Shown piece after piece: positions 1 through 12,604 of a DNA stretch of 64,000 bases (positions within the stretch are counted from its first letter, which is position 1; the number at the start of each line of letters is the position of its first letter). A program made the translations under genes and the position numbers. Origin of the DNA: Opisthocomus hoazin (Eukaryota > Chordata > Aves > Opisthocomiformes > Opisthocomidae). Below the pieces are notes generated by a model, which saw nothing but the letters and a program-made list of their open reading frames with translations, searched no databases and was not told where the DNA came from. Location: the NCBI RefSeq assembly GCF_030867145.1, contig NC_134431.1:7889089-7953088 (forward strand), read 5' to 3'.

Positions 1-2173
1 CACTGTCCAAAGCACTGAAGAGCTACATGGTCACTCTTTTTCAGGTTCTTCTAGACCATCTGCTTCCACACCAAAAGGACTCAGCAATCACTAGGGGCAG
101 CACCCAAAATTCAGGGCCAGCTGCTCCTCTCTGTACTCTTCATCCTCTCCCCGCTTCTGAACTCAGGCACAAGTCTCATCACCGCCCCGCAAGCACTAGT
201 GAGTGGTGAAAAGCTACTAGCGAAGAAGATACCCTCGCCTTTCAGGTTACACGAGTTGCCACCTCGGGTAAGGTCTCACGGGACTGCAGTTCCCCACTGG
301 CCAAGCCCTGCTCATAGGAGGATCTTCAAGTTCCAGTGAGCAACGCACCACATCCCGTCCCCCAGAGCATCCAGCTGTTCTGAAACTGCTCACCAGGGAG
401 CACCCAGATTAGGGAACTGCTGCCAGCCTCCTCCTCGTTGCCTGGCATCTTCTCCTCATCCCTCCTTTCCTCTGCCAGCAGTGATTTCCATAGCATTTTA
501 GACTGTCCCCAAGGGACACTTGCTAAGCCTCTCCCCAGAGCATCTCCTTTTAGGAACCTCCAAGACACAACTCCCAAAGGCTCTTGGAAGTCACACGTCT
601 ACATGAACTTCCATACACACGCACGCCAGTCTGGATCTTACCCTCCTCAATGCACAAAGCAGCCTGAACGATTAAAAGACCCAAAATTCAGGGAAAAGTC
701 TACGGCCTTAAATGTGTGTTGTCCCAGCGTGAGGATCACACAAACCACGCGAGGGGAAAAGAAGGAGGTTAGATAGGACAAGTGCCTGAAGATACCACAT
801 CCCCTATACTGACAATTTGATTTCTTCCCTTTTACCAGTGTCAGGCTTGCTGTTCAAGACACAGTTTTACTGTGGGAGGGCTCCCAGCTACAGGCAGAGT
901 CTAAGGGAATAGCTGGCAGACCTGCCTGTAGTCTGAGGTTTACAACCCCTGGTCTAGAAGCAGCCCCAACCTGCTACCCTGCCCTGGAGAGCACGCACTG
1001 CCAGCTGCCCAGCCTCGTAGCATCCCAGCCGGCATATCGTTAAATAACTCACGATAACCTGAAGCAGAAAGGGTTTGGGGTTTTGTTTTTTGGGAAGGGC
1101 CGAACAGAGATGAAAGCAAAGCTTCTGTCCAAAAGGGATGGATTCTCCCAACTGCTGGGCCATGCCTCTCGCACAGGCGAGGAAAATTTCATACCACAGA
1201 TATTCACACCCAAGATGAAAGAGCTGACCCCAATTTACACTCTGCTGCTAAGTTGCTTTCATGTGCTTCTCAGCAGCCTGCACGAGCCACTGAACCCAAC
1301 TACATGACCAGAAGGAAATATAGATATCTGTATTTTCATTATTTCTGGAGAGTCAGATATCCCCCAGGAGCATTTTTACCCATCCACAAACACCCTGAGT
1401 CCTGATTTTCTGGCGTGTCTCAGAGATGCTCGTTTCCATCTACTCGACCGCAGCATCCCACCCCGGCTGGAGCTCGGTGGCTCCAGAGGTGCTGACGCAG
1501 GGCGGGGGTCTCAGCTACCCCGGATCCGCCCCGGCCCATCAGGCTGTCGCAGAGGGAAGAGGGGCTGCGTGCTGTCAGGACACGGGAGGCCCAGCATCGC
1601 TCCTCTGCGGAGCCGAGCAGGGGCTGAAACGCAGTGACCCCCTGGAAAGGAGGAAACTGCGGTGGGGAGGGACGAAACCATCAGCCCGAGGTACGCCCGC
1701 ACGCCAGCGCCTTTACTCGCAAAGCCATCGCCTCTCCCGGGCGGAAAGCAGAGAGGCAGCACAGGGGCAAACGCAGAGGAATGTGTTACAGGAAACCTTC
1801 ACGCCAAGGCCAAAGGAGCACCAGGAACCTGCTCTACCCAAACTGGCCATCGATTTAAAGCTAAAGGAAGAACTGAAAGTGATGCTAAAGAAGGCTCCTC
1901 CACTCAAGGAGCAACCACCTTGCTAGTGCATGTCTGCAGTTATGCAGGGAGCCCCAGGATCCCACAGAGCAAGCGCTCAGGGCACCTATAAAACCATTTG
2001 AAGCGATCATCATCTTCCGTTTTCCCCAGAAGAACTGAAGAAAGGCCCACTGAGATGACCACGCTTCCCACTGCATCCAGGCTCTTCACACACCGGCTAC
2101 GGAAAAGGGCACAGACCGCCTTCCCACTGCCACAGCTCCTGGCTGGAAGGGAAACGCTGTCACCGGCCCGCTG

Positions 2174-2300
2174 CAGCAAGGGAAATGCGGCACGGAGAGA
2201 TTTTAAATAACTCGCCCAAGGTCACAGGAAACTTAGAGCAAAGCAAGTAATTGAACCCAGGACTCGTGAATCCCCAGTCTAGTTATTTAACAGAGATCAT
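2174..2300 (-). mobile_element. MIR/CORE-SINE-like remnant, minus orientation
   Basis: The segment reads like the reverse complement of a MIR element. It has a GGCACGGAGAG block (cf. GGCACAGAGAG), then TAACTCGCCCAAGGTCACA (cf. TAACTTGCCCAAGGTCACA), then TTGAACCCAGG followed by a TC..TCC..AGTC stretch, in the consensus order and spacing. The resemblance is from memory of the consensus and covers roughly 120 bases. Such elements are very old and rare in birds. Confidence 0.68.
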
Positions 2301-3818
2301 CCTTTTAATGGGTCACCTTTAGTCAGAAACCCTTCCAGTTTGCATACAAAAGCACTGCCAAGAGATCATGCTGAATTATATTGGCACAGAGAATTATGAC
2401 GAGTTTCCCTTCCAGCCCAACACGCTCAAAGGGTTGTTTTGGAAATAAAACAAAACTTGCAGCTCGTTTGGTGTGCTGGAACAGACAACTCCCCAAGCGC
2501 CGCAGACAGCTGAACCACCAAAGTGCTTGTAAGGCTCCAGATCAAGCTGGGAGATGAGGAGGTGCTTCCCTCCGCAGTCAATCGCGTTGTTTTGAAGGGT
2601 GGCCTCCAGTGAGCAAGAGCTTACCGGCTCCCAAATTTCACCTCAGATTTGCATCTTCATTCATAAATACCTCTGGATGAAACAGAATATTGCAGCCTTA
2701 GCACGGAGCCAAACATCAAAAAGCCTTTCCCTTCACACGAGGCCTCTCCTTGAACCTGGTGTGCCATCAGCTTTGTTGCTACAAAAACAACCGAATGGAC
2801 TTTACCCGTGCTTTCATGGGCCATGGGGACAGTTCTTTTCCTTCCTAAAGAAAATCAGCCTACAGCCTCTCTCCACATGCCCCAGTCCATCCGTAGAAAC
2901 CAGGAACGGCTGTCGCTGGAGCCTCAGGGCAGCCTCACCACGCAGGGCTGTCTGAAGGCATCTCGGCAGCATCCTGGCTGGCTGCTCCAGTGAGCCTGCG
3001 GGGTGGGGACAGTCACTGCAGGACCCCCAGCAGTGCCACCTGCCCACGCACCCTGAAGTCTTCCTCTGGGACAACTGGCCTCACTCACCGAGCAGCAGAA
3101 CGCGGGCTGCAGGGTCACTCCATGCCTCAAACCCCTCGGACCCCCAGCCCGGGGACAAGCCCACGCCAACGGGAACAGCAAAACCCAATCCTTCTGCATG
3201 ACAGATGCAATTTTTAATACAACAGACAATCAAACCACATCCATGGATATCCACAGCATTCAGACAACTCTCAGTGGATGACAAACAGTGAAAGTGTTGG
3301 GCAATGGGTTTGGAAAGGGCCATGCAGGACGGAATTCGCCCTTCACGCAGTACAATGCAGGCTGCACGGGGAGGGGGGGAGGTCAAAGCAGTCAGTGCGG
3401 GTCTAGCCAAGAAGTTTATGCAGTGTTTAAGCATCCAGCGGCCTCATCTTTCTGGGTACAAGCAACTTCATTTGTCACACTGATACTGTACACATGTCCC
3501 GAGCAGACAGGTCCATAAGAAATAAGAGTAGGAAGGGAGGGATGAGGGAATGGGATGCAAGGGCACCAAGAAAACTGCGTCTAAGCTGCGAGTTGGGGAA
3601 ACTTCACAGGTACGCGTACTGACTAGGGAGGTATGAAAACGAAACCAGAGGCACACCTCCGCGGTCAGATCCCAGAGCAGCTTCACAGCTCCACGCTCAG
3701 GGCTGCAGCCACCTGCTCGGGCAACAATGAGCGTTACTTGGTGCTGACCCCCAGCCATCACCTTCCTAGGGAGCACCAAACTCCATCGGCTCAACGGGAA
3801 GAGAGAAGGAACGGGGGG

Positions 3819-3857
3819 AAAAAAAAAAAAAAAAAAAAAAAGAGAGAGAGAGAGAGA
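3819..3857. repeat. Poly-A run joined to a GA dinucleotide repeat
   Basis: About 23 A residues (3819-3841) run directly into (AG)8. The whole block from about 3798 is nearly pure purine on this strand. It is a likely length polymorphism. No SINE body is recognisable upstream, so it is not clearly a retroposon tail. Confidence 0.9.
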
Positions 3858-6800
3858 ACTTTGCCTCCACTAAGACTCTGTTACAGAAAAAAAAAGGCAC
3901 TACAAAATTAAAGGGATAAAGCACAATTCTCTTTTGCAAAGCCTTTGAGTGGGGAATTCTTGTGCGCGTTGTGTTATGTTGCAGATTTGCAGATGAACAT
4001 TTGCTGTCAGGAATAATTTCTTTCTCAGGGTGGGAAAACTAAATGTGTCTTTTCCCCATCTCTTCTCTACTCACAGAGCAGAGGCAGCCGTTTGGTGGAA
4101 GAGCTGATCACAGTCATCTGAGCGTGATACCCTGGCCCCAGCCCTTTTCTGCTTTAAGGCTACTCACCAGAAGACCTTGCTCTCACTCCACAACACCCGA
4201 CCATAAACCCCGGCGAGAAGCACGTTCAACGCTGTAGCTGAGACCAGAGATCTCGTGCAGAGCACCCAGTTCTGTGAAGGCACCGTACGCTTTTCACACC
4301 ACGGGTCCTGTCATCACCAACACCACGCCGTCCGCTCGAGACGAACCCCTCAGCCCATTGCAAGAGCCAGCTCGGCAGAAGAACCTCCTGTAGGTTGTTA
4401 GCAACAAGACCAAACTAGGGCCCTAAACACAGGGCTGAAGAGGCGTGACATCAGCTATGTCAAAAATGTGCTTGCTTTGAAATCCTACTCCTCCTTATTT
4501 ACGTTACAGGAGTACCCAGAGGCCTCAGCCAAGCCAACGTCTGCCCTGCGAAGCTCGGGCTGGAGAAGTGCGCTTGCATATGTAATGGCCACCTCCACGC
4601 AGGGCTCCCACCCCGCGGCCAGGCACAGACAGCTCATAGCTTTACAGCAGAAATAAGTAACAGCCAGGTTTCGAGGCGAGGAGGTGCAGCGGTGGGGCGG
4701 GCAGGCTGTAGCAGTGCTGGGAGCCAAGGCAGCGGCCGGGCATCGCCGACACCGGTGTCCCTGGGGCTCTGCCAGAGCTCCCACAGCAGAGCTAAGCTCT
4801 GCCTCCCAGCAGCCCAAACCCCCGGTGCAAACGCTGTGCACAGAGCAGGACCGCGCGCTGCAAACCCCTGCAAGGATGCAGAAAAGGTTGTTAACCTAAA
4901 CAGACAGGTCTGAGATCGGTTCGTATGAAGGATGAAATCAAGAGGTAAAAATGACCTTTCCATCACACCGGTGACACACAGAGTCCTTACTCCAACATAC
5001 TATTTACAGGCCAAGAGCCCTCCTCGCTGCTCTTACCTTCATCTGTCAGGTCCGAGTCAACGACAGCTTTGGAGGAGCCTGTCTGAAGGCAAGAGGCAGC
5101 CCAGGGAACAGCCTGAGAACCGGGATTTGCAGGAGGGAAGTCAAATAACTGAAGAGACAACTAAGCACAGCTCACTAGATTTTCACAATCCAAGTGCTGA
5201 AAGTTGAAAACTCAAAATATTTCCTCCCTGAATGCACTGAATTCCCATTTTCTTATTTCAAGTCTTCCTCTTGCTCCAGCATCCAGACATGCACCTCCTA
5301 AATGCACGGCTAGGAACAGGGTGCTGTAAACAAAGTTTTACAAAACGGGAAGGTTAACACACAACATATTTTTCCCATTACTTCAATACACCCTGCAAGC
5401 TCAGCAAGCCTGGTAAAGAAAGAGTCTATTTAAAAATCTAGGGTGGGGAAGAATTAGCTCACCAAAACCATAAACAGATTTGCTTTGCACTTTCTGTCCA
5501 AGAGAAAAACAAGACAGGCTATGTGCATATTGATGCACACAATAGCACAATCATTTGAAAAACAAATGAATTGGGAGGGAGAGGACACCAGAGGAGGGTG
5601 AGGGGAAAGGAGGAGTGGAGAAAAAGGGGCCAAGTCCTAGGGCAGCGATCCCGAGTTTGGTTCTCCAAGCTCCCGAAGAAGCTGTTGAGAAGGCTCCGTG
5701 TGCCAGCGCAGGACCGTGAGCGCGCCGGGAGGATGACACATGTTGCTACAATGCCATGATCCCTCTCTGGGCACAAGCCCTCGAGTCATAAACGACATTT
5801 TTTTCTGCAGATGTAGCACAAAGGAATCCTTCCCACTTACCCAGTGACCTTCCACACCAAGCATCCAAACACATTATTACACTATCTTTCAGTGGCAAAT
5901 ACCAAGGGATATAAAATTTAATTCCCTTCTCCCTACTCTCCCTCCCAAGAGAGCCTGACTGCTCACCAAGGCAGAGTGAAGACACAAAAGCTTTATCTAC
6001 CCTCCTCCTGCTGAATTCTCCGTCTATAATGGAAAGACAACCCAGAGAGCAACAACGTTTGCTGCGTGTGCAAGATTTCTGCCGTCAGGTATTTGAGGAC
6101 CCACCTAGTGTGCAGTTAATGGAGGCAGCTTCCAGGAGGACAGCCCTCAGGAGGCTGGGGCTGCCCGTGGATCCCAGCACAGCACGCGCTGCAGCAGGGT
6201 CCGTTAGTTTATTCCCACCAGTTTAACAGACTGGATTTAGCCTGCAGAACTGGAAGTGTGTCAGGAAAGCTACAGCAAACAGCATCAGCCCAGTTGTTGT
6301 ACTCCCAACGCTGATTATTTAATAAAGTCTAGAAACCAGCAGCCTCCAGGCGTGCTACAAGCTGGGCAGGAATCCCTCTCGGGTTTGAGATTCCCCATTT
6401 CCATGGGGACACTGTCATTTATCACACAGCCGTGAACTGGGTGAATGAATTCCCCGCCAGCGCTCACTAATGCTTAACCATAGAGCTTCGTTTCTTACAA
6501 ATAAAATGGCTTTGCTCCAGTGTGGGACCAAATTTATTCTTCAAAAATCTGGAACAGCGTAATGGGAAACCGGAGGGTTATTTCCAAGCATACTTTCATC
6601 CACAGAAGCCAAGCGGAAAATGCATCCTGAATGCCCTCCTGACCCCTCATCCACAAGATGGGACAGACGGACATCTATTCAGTTATATGGATTCTTAAGG
6701 GTGGGGAAGAAAAAAAATCAATTGGTGGCCTAGCACAAAGATAGAGGAGCACCAGCCAGGAGAAGAGTACCAATGCACAGGACATCAGAACTCTGTCCTG

Positions 6801-7062
6801 TCCAAAGCATGACGTTCAGAAGCAAAAAAAAAATTGCCCTCTTTTCAGGGACACCTGGGAGCATAACGCAGGAGCTGCACCGAGCACGGAGCAGAGCAGG
6901 GCTCAAAGGTTAACGGAGCAAACCCTTGCACGATGGCTTATTTCAGCTGTCTGGCTTAGAAGAGCCTTCAGAGAGAACCCTGCAACACACTGAAATACGC
7001 CGCGCTTCCCCGTCCAGGCTCCGTAAGACAGAAAGGCGCACGGCTGTGGCGAGGCGAAATAC

Positions 7063-7169
7063 CTGCGCGAGGGACCACGACCCCGGCCTGTCGTTCTCCA
7101 GCTCCTCCTCCGCGCTCGCACGCATCTTCAACGTGCCCGCAGTCGCTTCAGCTGCGCCGGGATTCAGGG
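7063..7169 (-). other. Candidate untranslated exon of the minus-strand gene
   Basis: Read on the minus strand, a pyrimidine tract ending in TTCTCTTCCAG is followed by 107 bases rich in CpG and then by CAG|GTATTT, a good donor. The segment stands out from AT-richer flanks. It contains a short open frame beginning MRASAEEELEND that runs off into the intron. A 5'-untranslated exon of the gene starting near 25 kb (ZHX3 by synteny) would look like this. It is unproven and could be a chance pairing of splice-like sites. Confidence 0.4.
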
Positions 7170-9900
7170 CTGGAAGAGAAGACGTTACACCAAGTATTAC
7201 TGCTGCACCACTAAGGAGAAGGCTAAAAGTAAAAAGAAAACACTGATCAGTTTAAGGTGTCTCCCACCTCATGCCATCCACTCCGCCGTGCTCCCACAGC
7301 ATTCATGGAAGCATCCCAAAACACACATCTTCAATTTTTTTTTCCCCACTCAATTAGCAAAGACATTATTTAGCAGAAGTTAACCAAGTTCGCTGAATTA
7401 ATCGCCAAGCACTCAACCGTGCTGTCTCAACCCAGTAAAGCAAAATCCTGCTGGCTACGATGTGCTAGAGCCCAGGGACGCTGCTCCCCGGCTCTCGGCC
7501 ACCGCCACGGGCTCGGTTCGTTAGCAGGGCTGGAAACCTCGGCAGCCGAGAACATATTAAAAGCTGCAATCACAGCACGCTGACCGACACTGCCACAGCC
7601 TGCAGCTATATATAACCTGCAGCTTTGCTTTCAGCTGTGGGCCTCCTCTCTCCCCTCCATTTTCCTCTGCTGCCATCCAGTCCTGTTCCCTCATCCCCGG
7701 AGAAGCAGCAGAGCCAGCCCGATGTATTTCATAATTTCTAAACTTAACCATCCAAAGGGACAACCAGCCAAGTGGATCTCTCGGATTAAGTTCAGACAGG
7801 GGGAGAAAACAGCATACTGAAAAACAGAGAGTCACCCTGGAAAAAGGTGAGCCAGAGCTCATAACAAGGATGAAAAATAGGAAAATTATGTTGTGATTCC
7901 TGAGTAAAGGAAAATTTACACTCACTTGCTGCTCCTGCCGGAGTGCGGCCAGAGACAGACTCTCCTCCCCCAGCACCACGTCCCAAGTGTCTCCGGGCTT
8001 CAGCCAGCGCGTGTGCTCAGGCTGAGGTCCCCTGCCAAAGCCCCACTGCTCTGCTTCTCGGGTTGGATCCTGCTCACCGTACACTTCGCACACAACCAGT
8101 GAGTTTCTTCCATTAAAATATGTCAGGAAGTAAGGGGCATGGGGAGATTTAACCACGTAACTAGCACAGACGCATTACAACTTGGGAAGGTGCTCCCCGA
8201 CCCCATCCAAAATCCTGCAGACAAGAAGCTGCCACTCTGGCTGTAACTGCACAGACTGAACAGCAGCAGGAGTTAAAAAAGAAAAGAAAATTTTTTAAAA
8301 AAAAGGCAAAGGAATCGGACGGTGCTGAAGGATGTATAAAGGCTCTCCCTCCCTAAGCACTCAGGTGTCCCGATGTGCCCTCCTTCAAGGGCACGCTTGG
8401 ACCAAGCTTCCCCCAGACCCACGGTGCTGGTTGCTGTATGTTATTTGCTGTATATTCTTTTCCCGATTTAATTCGCAGGAAACACAAAGCAAGCAGAAAA
8501 CTGAGGAAAAATTCAGCCCCAAGTCTGGCAAATCACAAGAGTTCAGAGAACAAGAAAAAAATGCTTTAAATGCCTGCTAGATGCCACAGCTTTTTCTTTT
8601 TTCCTTGCTTTTCTTTTTTTTGCTCCCCTCAGATGAAGGGAAGGCTTATTCTGAACCAATGTGGTTTCAACACACTTGGAAAGATCCCAGTGTTGAATGC
8701 TGGGACCTTGACATCAACAGGTGACAGCCTTTTCTATGCCAGAAAAAGTTTAACATGTAATAAGAAACAAATATTAGACGGCTGATGGAGTGGGTTTTCA
8801 GTCCAGTAATTTGTGTAAACGTGCTGTAACAACTTGCACAACACTACAGTCTCCCAAACGAAGTGATAGCAGCACAGCCCCGGCTGCTTATCTGCCATTC
8901 CTCCTTCGAGAACACTACTGCTCCTCTTGCTTTATTCCACAAGCTCTCTCCGCTACGGGAGGTTTAATGTCATTCATGCACTCCTTCAAGGATTCAACGC
9001 ATGCTTAGACTTTAACAAACAAGATTTCGTGATCCTTGGAGTCCTAAATTAAGAAGTGTGACCTTGATCACAGCAGTCTGCGCGGCTTCGCGCTTCCTGA
9101 AATTAAAGGCAGTTTAAACAGAAACTTCAGCTGGAGGCAGAGAAAAATCTGAGCTTCCCAAAACCTTGTTCTGAAATATGGACCAAAACCCCTGCAAATT
9201 TGGCACCGTGAGCCACTGTTACCCTGGCAGCTCCTCCTTGAATTGCCTGAAGCTGATGCTTCGAGTAAAATGGCACAGGAGAGAGCAAGGTAGCAGGGGC
9301 TGGGGTTTCCTCCCAGCAGCACGTTCAGTCCAGCTGCTTATCACTGAAACGGGGACAGCAGCAAGGACACCAAGGAATGCTTTTTTCCTAACTTCTTTCA
9401 GATATTAACACCCCAGCGTCTGACAGCCACGATGCGCTCGGGTCCTTCTGTCTCGGGGACTTCCACTGTCTGATCACCAGCGGCAGCATCCCGCTGCCAT
9501 CCCTCCCGGGTCTTACAGTTTCCTCGGGCTTGACCAAGCAGCTCAAAACCTGCAAACAGTTCAAGAACAGAAAATATATTCCCCAAATATCAGACCTGAC
9601 ACAGAGAACAAGTCATCCTCCTATACCTGGGAGTTTAAAACCGTAACGTCCAAACCAGCCGGGGTGAGCAGGCTCGCGAAAAGGGAGGGAGAAACGGCAG
9701 CCTCCCAGCAGCCTCCCTGCACGGGGACCCACTGAGGGTCACACAGCTACGTCCAAACCGCCGCGAAGCCTCAAGAATAGCGAATATGCTGTTTTCCTTT
9801 CACCTGGCAACCCCTCCTCACATTTATTTATTATTTTAACAGCTGTTAGCTCCCTTCTTCCTCTCTTTTGAGTTTTTGTTATCTGGGGTTTTTTTGTTGC

Positions 9901-9930
9901 TTTTTTTGTTTGTTTGTTTGTTTTTTATTT
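9901..9930. repeat. TTTG tetranucleotide repeat in a T-rich tract
   Basis: Three to four TTTG units lie within a T-rich tract. No SINE head is visible next to it. Confidence 0.8.
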
Positions 9931-12571
9931 GGCTGGAAAGGGAACAAGGCTGTCCCAGAACAAAGCCTCCTTGCAGAGCAGAGCCCAGTTCAACCCGATA
10001 CTCGTCCCAAACAGAGGAGGCAGCCCCAAGCCTGGCTCTGGGCACTCTGCCCTGCCGGAGGTCAGGCTGTGGAAGAGCAAAATGAGACCGAAAAAGACAA
10101 AAACAATTCCTCTGCCCACCAGACCCTAAATGGGATGCTCTGGGGGATGCTTCACCTTTTCTCGCTGTTCCCCGGACTGGGAAATAGCTCAGCCATGCAG
10201 GCACTCTGCAAGCCCCCAGCTGCGGCAGAGGTGGGCACCTTCCTGCGGTGCCCACACGGACCTTCCTATGGTCCACGGGACCTTCTGCCCCAAAAGCCAA
10301 GAACATGGCAAGGTCTCCCCACAGCCACAACAAAACATGTCTTTTGGTTCCCTTCAATGAGCATCGCAGTCCAGTTTATAACAGTTCTGATTTAGCAACT
10401 CCCACGGAGGTTCTTGAAGTTGATTAAAGATGGTTGTTATCTCTGGCAAGGAACACAAAGCTCATTTAGACCTTGAGATCTGAGCTGATTTGTGTGGGTC
10501 TAACAAAAAAGGTGATGTGCAGTGATGCAGAGTTGCAGCCGAGGAAGAACTAACGCTCTTACCTGGCCTGAGACTTTGCACCTTGTTTGGGAATCAGGAG
10601 CACAGATCTGCTCCCTGCTCTTGACTACAAAACGATTGCCCCCTACAGAGAAAAAGGGAATTTAGTGGCAGACCAGCATCTCTGATCAGACTCTTGGAGG
10701 AAAGAGTGTGCAGAGGACGCTGCAGAACACGGTCCTGACCTGCAAAGGATGTGCGTGGGGGAAGCCCTTCTCAGTGTCCACATGGGACCTCCTGGGACAG
10801 CCCAGCAGAGACCTGCAGGCTCTGCTGTGTGTGGGACCCTGTTCTACAAAGGTTCCCATTCCCAAAGTACAACTAAAGGACTGACAAGTTACCATTTAGG
10901 ATCTCTAAAGTGGCTGTTTCTACTCCTCCACTATTTACACAGAGCTGGGAACTCGCCTTTACTGATATTTCTCTAAAGAGAAATAGCTGCACTAAAGGCA
11001 ACATCACTCACGCCTCCTCTCTGTCTCTTCCAAACCAAGTGAAGCAGTGTCCTGGAAAGGCTGTATCATCAAGAGATGCAAGTCATACAATTTAACGTCC
11101 ATAACATCCCATTTTAGAATCAAAGAGCATAAAATATTTCTAGCCATCATCTGCTTTTTTAGAGAGGCATGCAAACTTGTATAATCTTTAGTCACTTCAA
11201 TCTTTTTAAGCGCCCGAAAATTCAAGCCCCAGAACATCATTTGCCATCTCTTGCTTGTTTTAGACTGAAACCAACGCTTCCTAGCCTCCCCACTCCATGC
11301 CAGCGCTGTAGGAAGGGAGCACAGGAAAGCATCGAGGCAACTCCAGCCTGCAAGAGAATATACTGCACCTTCATCGTGCAAGAACGACCATCAGGAAATA
11401 TTAGAAAGGTATTTCCAAGCCATTTTCACCTTCCAACAACTGATGCTCCACAAGCTCTTCAGACCATCAAACCCACTTTTAGGGAAAGCATTGCCCAATA
11501 TTTAATCTGTTTTCTCTACAATTTTAGGGCTGTGATCTCTTGCCCTATCCACTGTGAACGTGGAAAGCAAACGCCACCTTCCCTTTTAGGCACGTGAAGA
11601 TATATTTCCTCCCTCCTCTTATCTAGACCCAAACATCTTATATTTGTCCAAACCAGTGGTTTCTAGACCTCCAGTCCATCTTGTTACAACTCTCTGGACC
11701 TCCTCCAGCCGACCTCTTCTCCCCTGCCAGAGCCAGAAGAGGACACCTTCCCCCAGCCCTCTGCACAACGCACCTCTCTGCTCCGGGATGCTTATTTTCA
11801 GCTAAGGGGAGATGAGTTTTATGCCCAGTCTCCAAGAATTTACAAGCAGAGACATGGTCCAGCTCACATCTACCACAGTCATTTTTTCCATGAAGAAGGA
11901 ATTATGGAATTATTCCTGTTAAGCTAAAAATTCCTATTGCAGAGTTTTAAAAATTTTAAAACCTGTTCAGGTTGGATTTAAAACAAGGGGTATATGCAGC
12001 ACCGAGAGTTAAAGCTCCACAAACGATAGTCAGCTTCTCGCTCCAAGAGAAGGAAACCACAGAGCAGACTCCCACTCCTCTCATTTTCAGTTACTGCCTG
12101 CAAGGATGCTCCGAGGACCACAGGGGACACAAATATCTAAATTTTAGTATATTATTTGAGAGCAGAAATCATGACTTTGTTACATGTTTTACCCAAGGCC
12201 TAACGGGGCTCTGATCACCTGTGTGACCACTCAGTTCGGCTGAAACAGAAGAGCACTGGTTTCCCTTTCAGCCCCAAGTCTCCAGCCTAGAGCATCCCGC
12301 AGGACGTGGAAGCTGCAGCTCCGCTCCTCCGCTGCCTGCAGGGTCTGGCATCGGTAGCTCCAGCTCCCGCAGAGAGCTGGGGTATTCTGGGATGGGGAAC
12401 TCTGTCAGTCCCCTGGGATCTGCTTTCCATGTAATACGTTTCCACACCAATACGTTCAATAACATACCTGAACAGTTCCTCTGCCCTTGTCTCCAGCCTC
12501 TTCCAGCTGCAATTACTGGTCCCGTTCACAGTTTGTGGAAGCAAGGGGACAACGGCAAAAACAAGAATTTC

Positions 12572-12600
<29 letters not shown>
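12572..12600. repeat. 29-base poly-A run
   Basis: An uninterrupted run of 29 A residues. It could be the tail of a decayed retroposon on the plus strand, but nothing recognisable lies upstream. Confidence 0.95.

Positions 12601-12604
<4 letters not shown>

Larger units (their letters stand above)
1..7062. other. Non-coding stretch, probably an intron of the minus-strand gene whose promoter lies near 25 kb
   Basis: I see no exon with a coding signature on either strand. Open frames are short and unlike any protein family I recognise. The only distinct items are a MIR-like SINE remnant near 2.2 kb, a poly-A plus GA microsatellite near 3.8 kb and purine-rich patches such as 5570-5625. Assigning the stretch to a ZHX3 intron is inference from gene order (ZHX3 lies next to LPIN3 in other vertebrates) and from the minus-strand CpG-island promoter at about 25 kb. 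Confidence 0.45.

Noticed and set aside
9745-9755. GGTCACACAGCTA, similar to MIR
   Set aside because: Only 13 bases match and the flanks do not follow the consensus.
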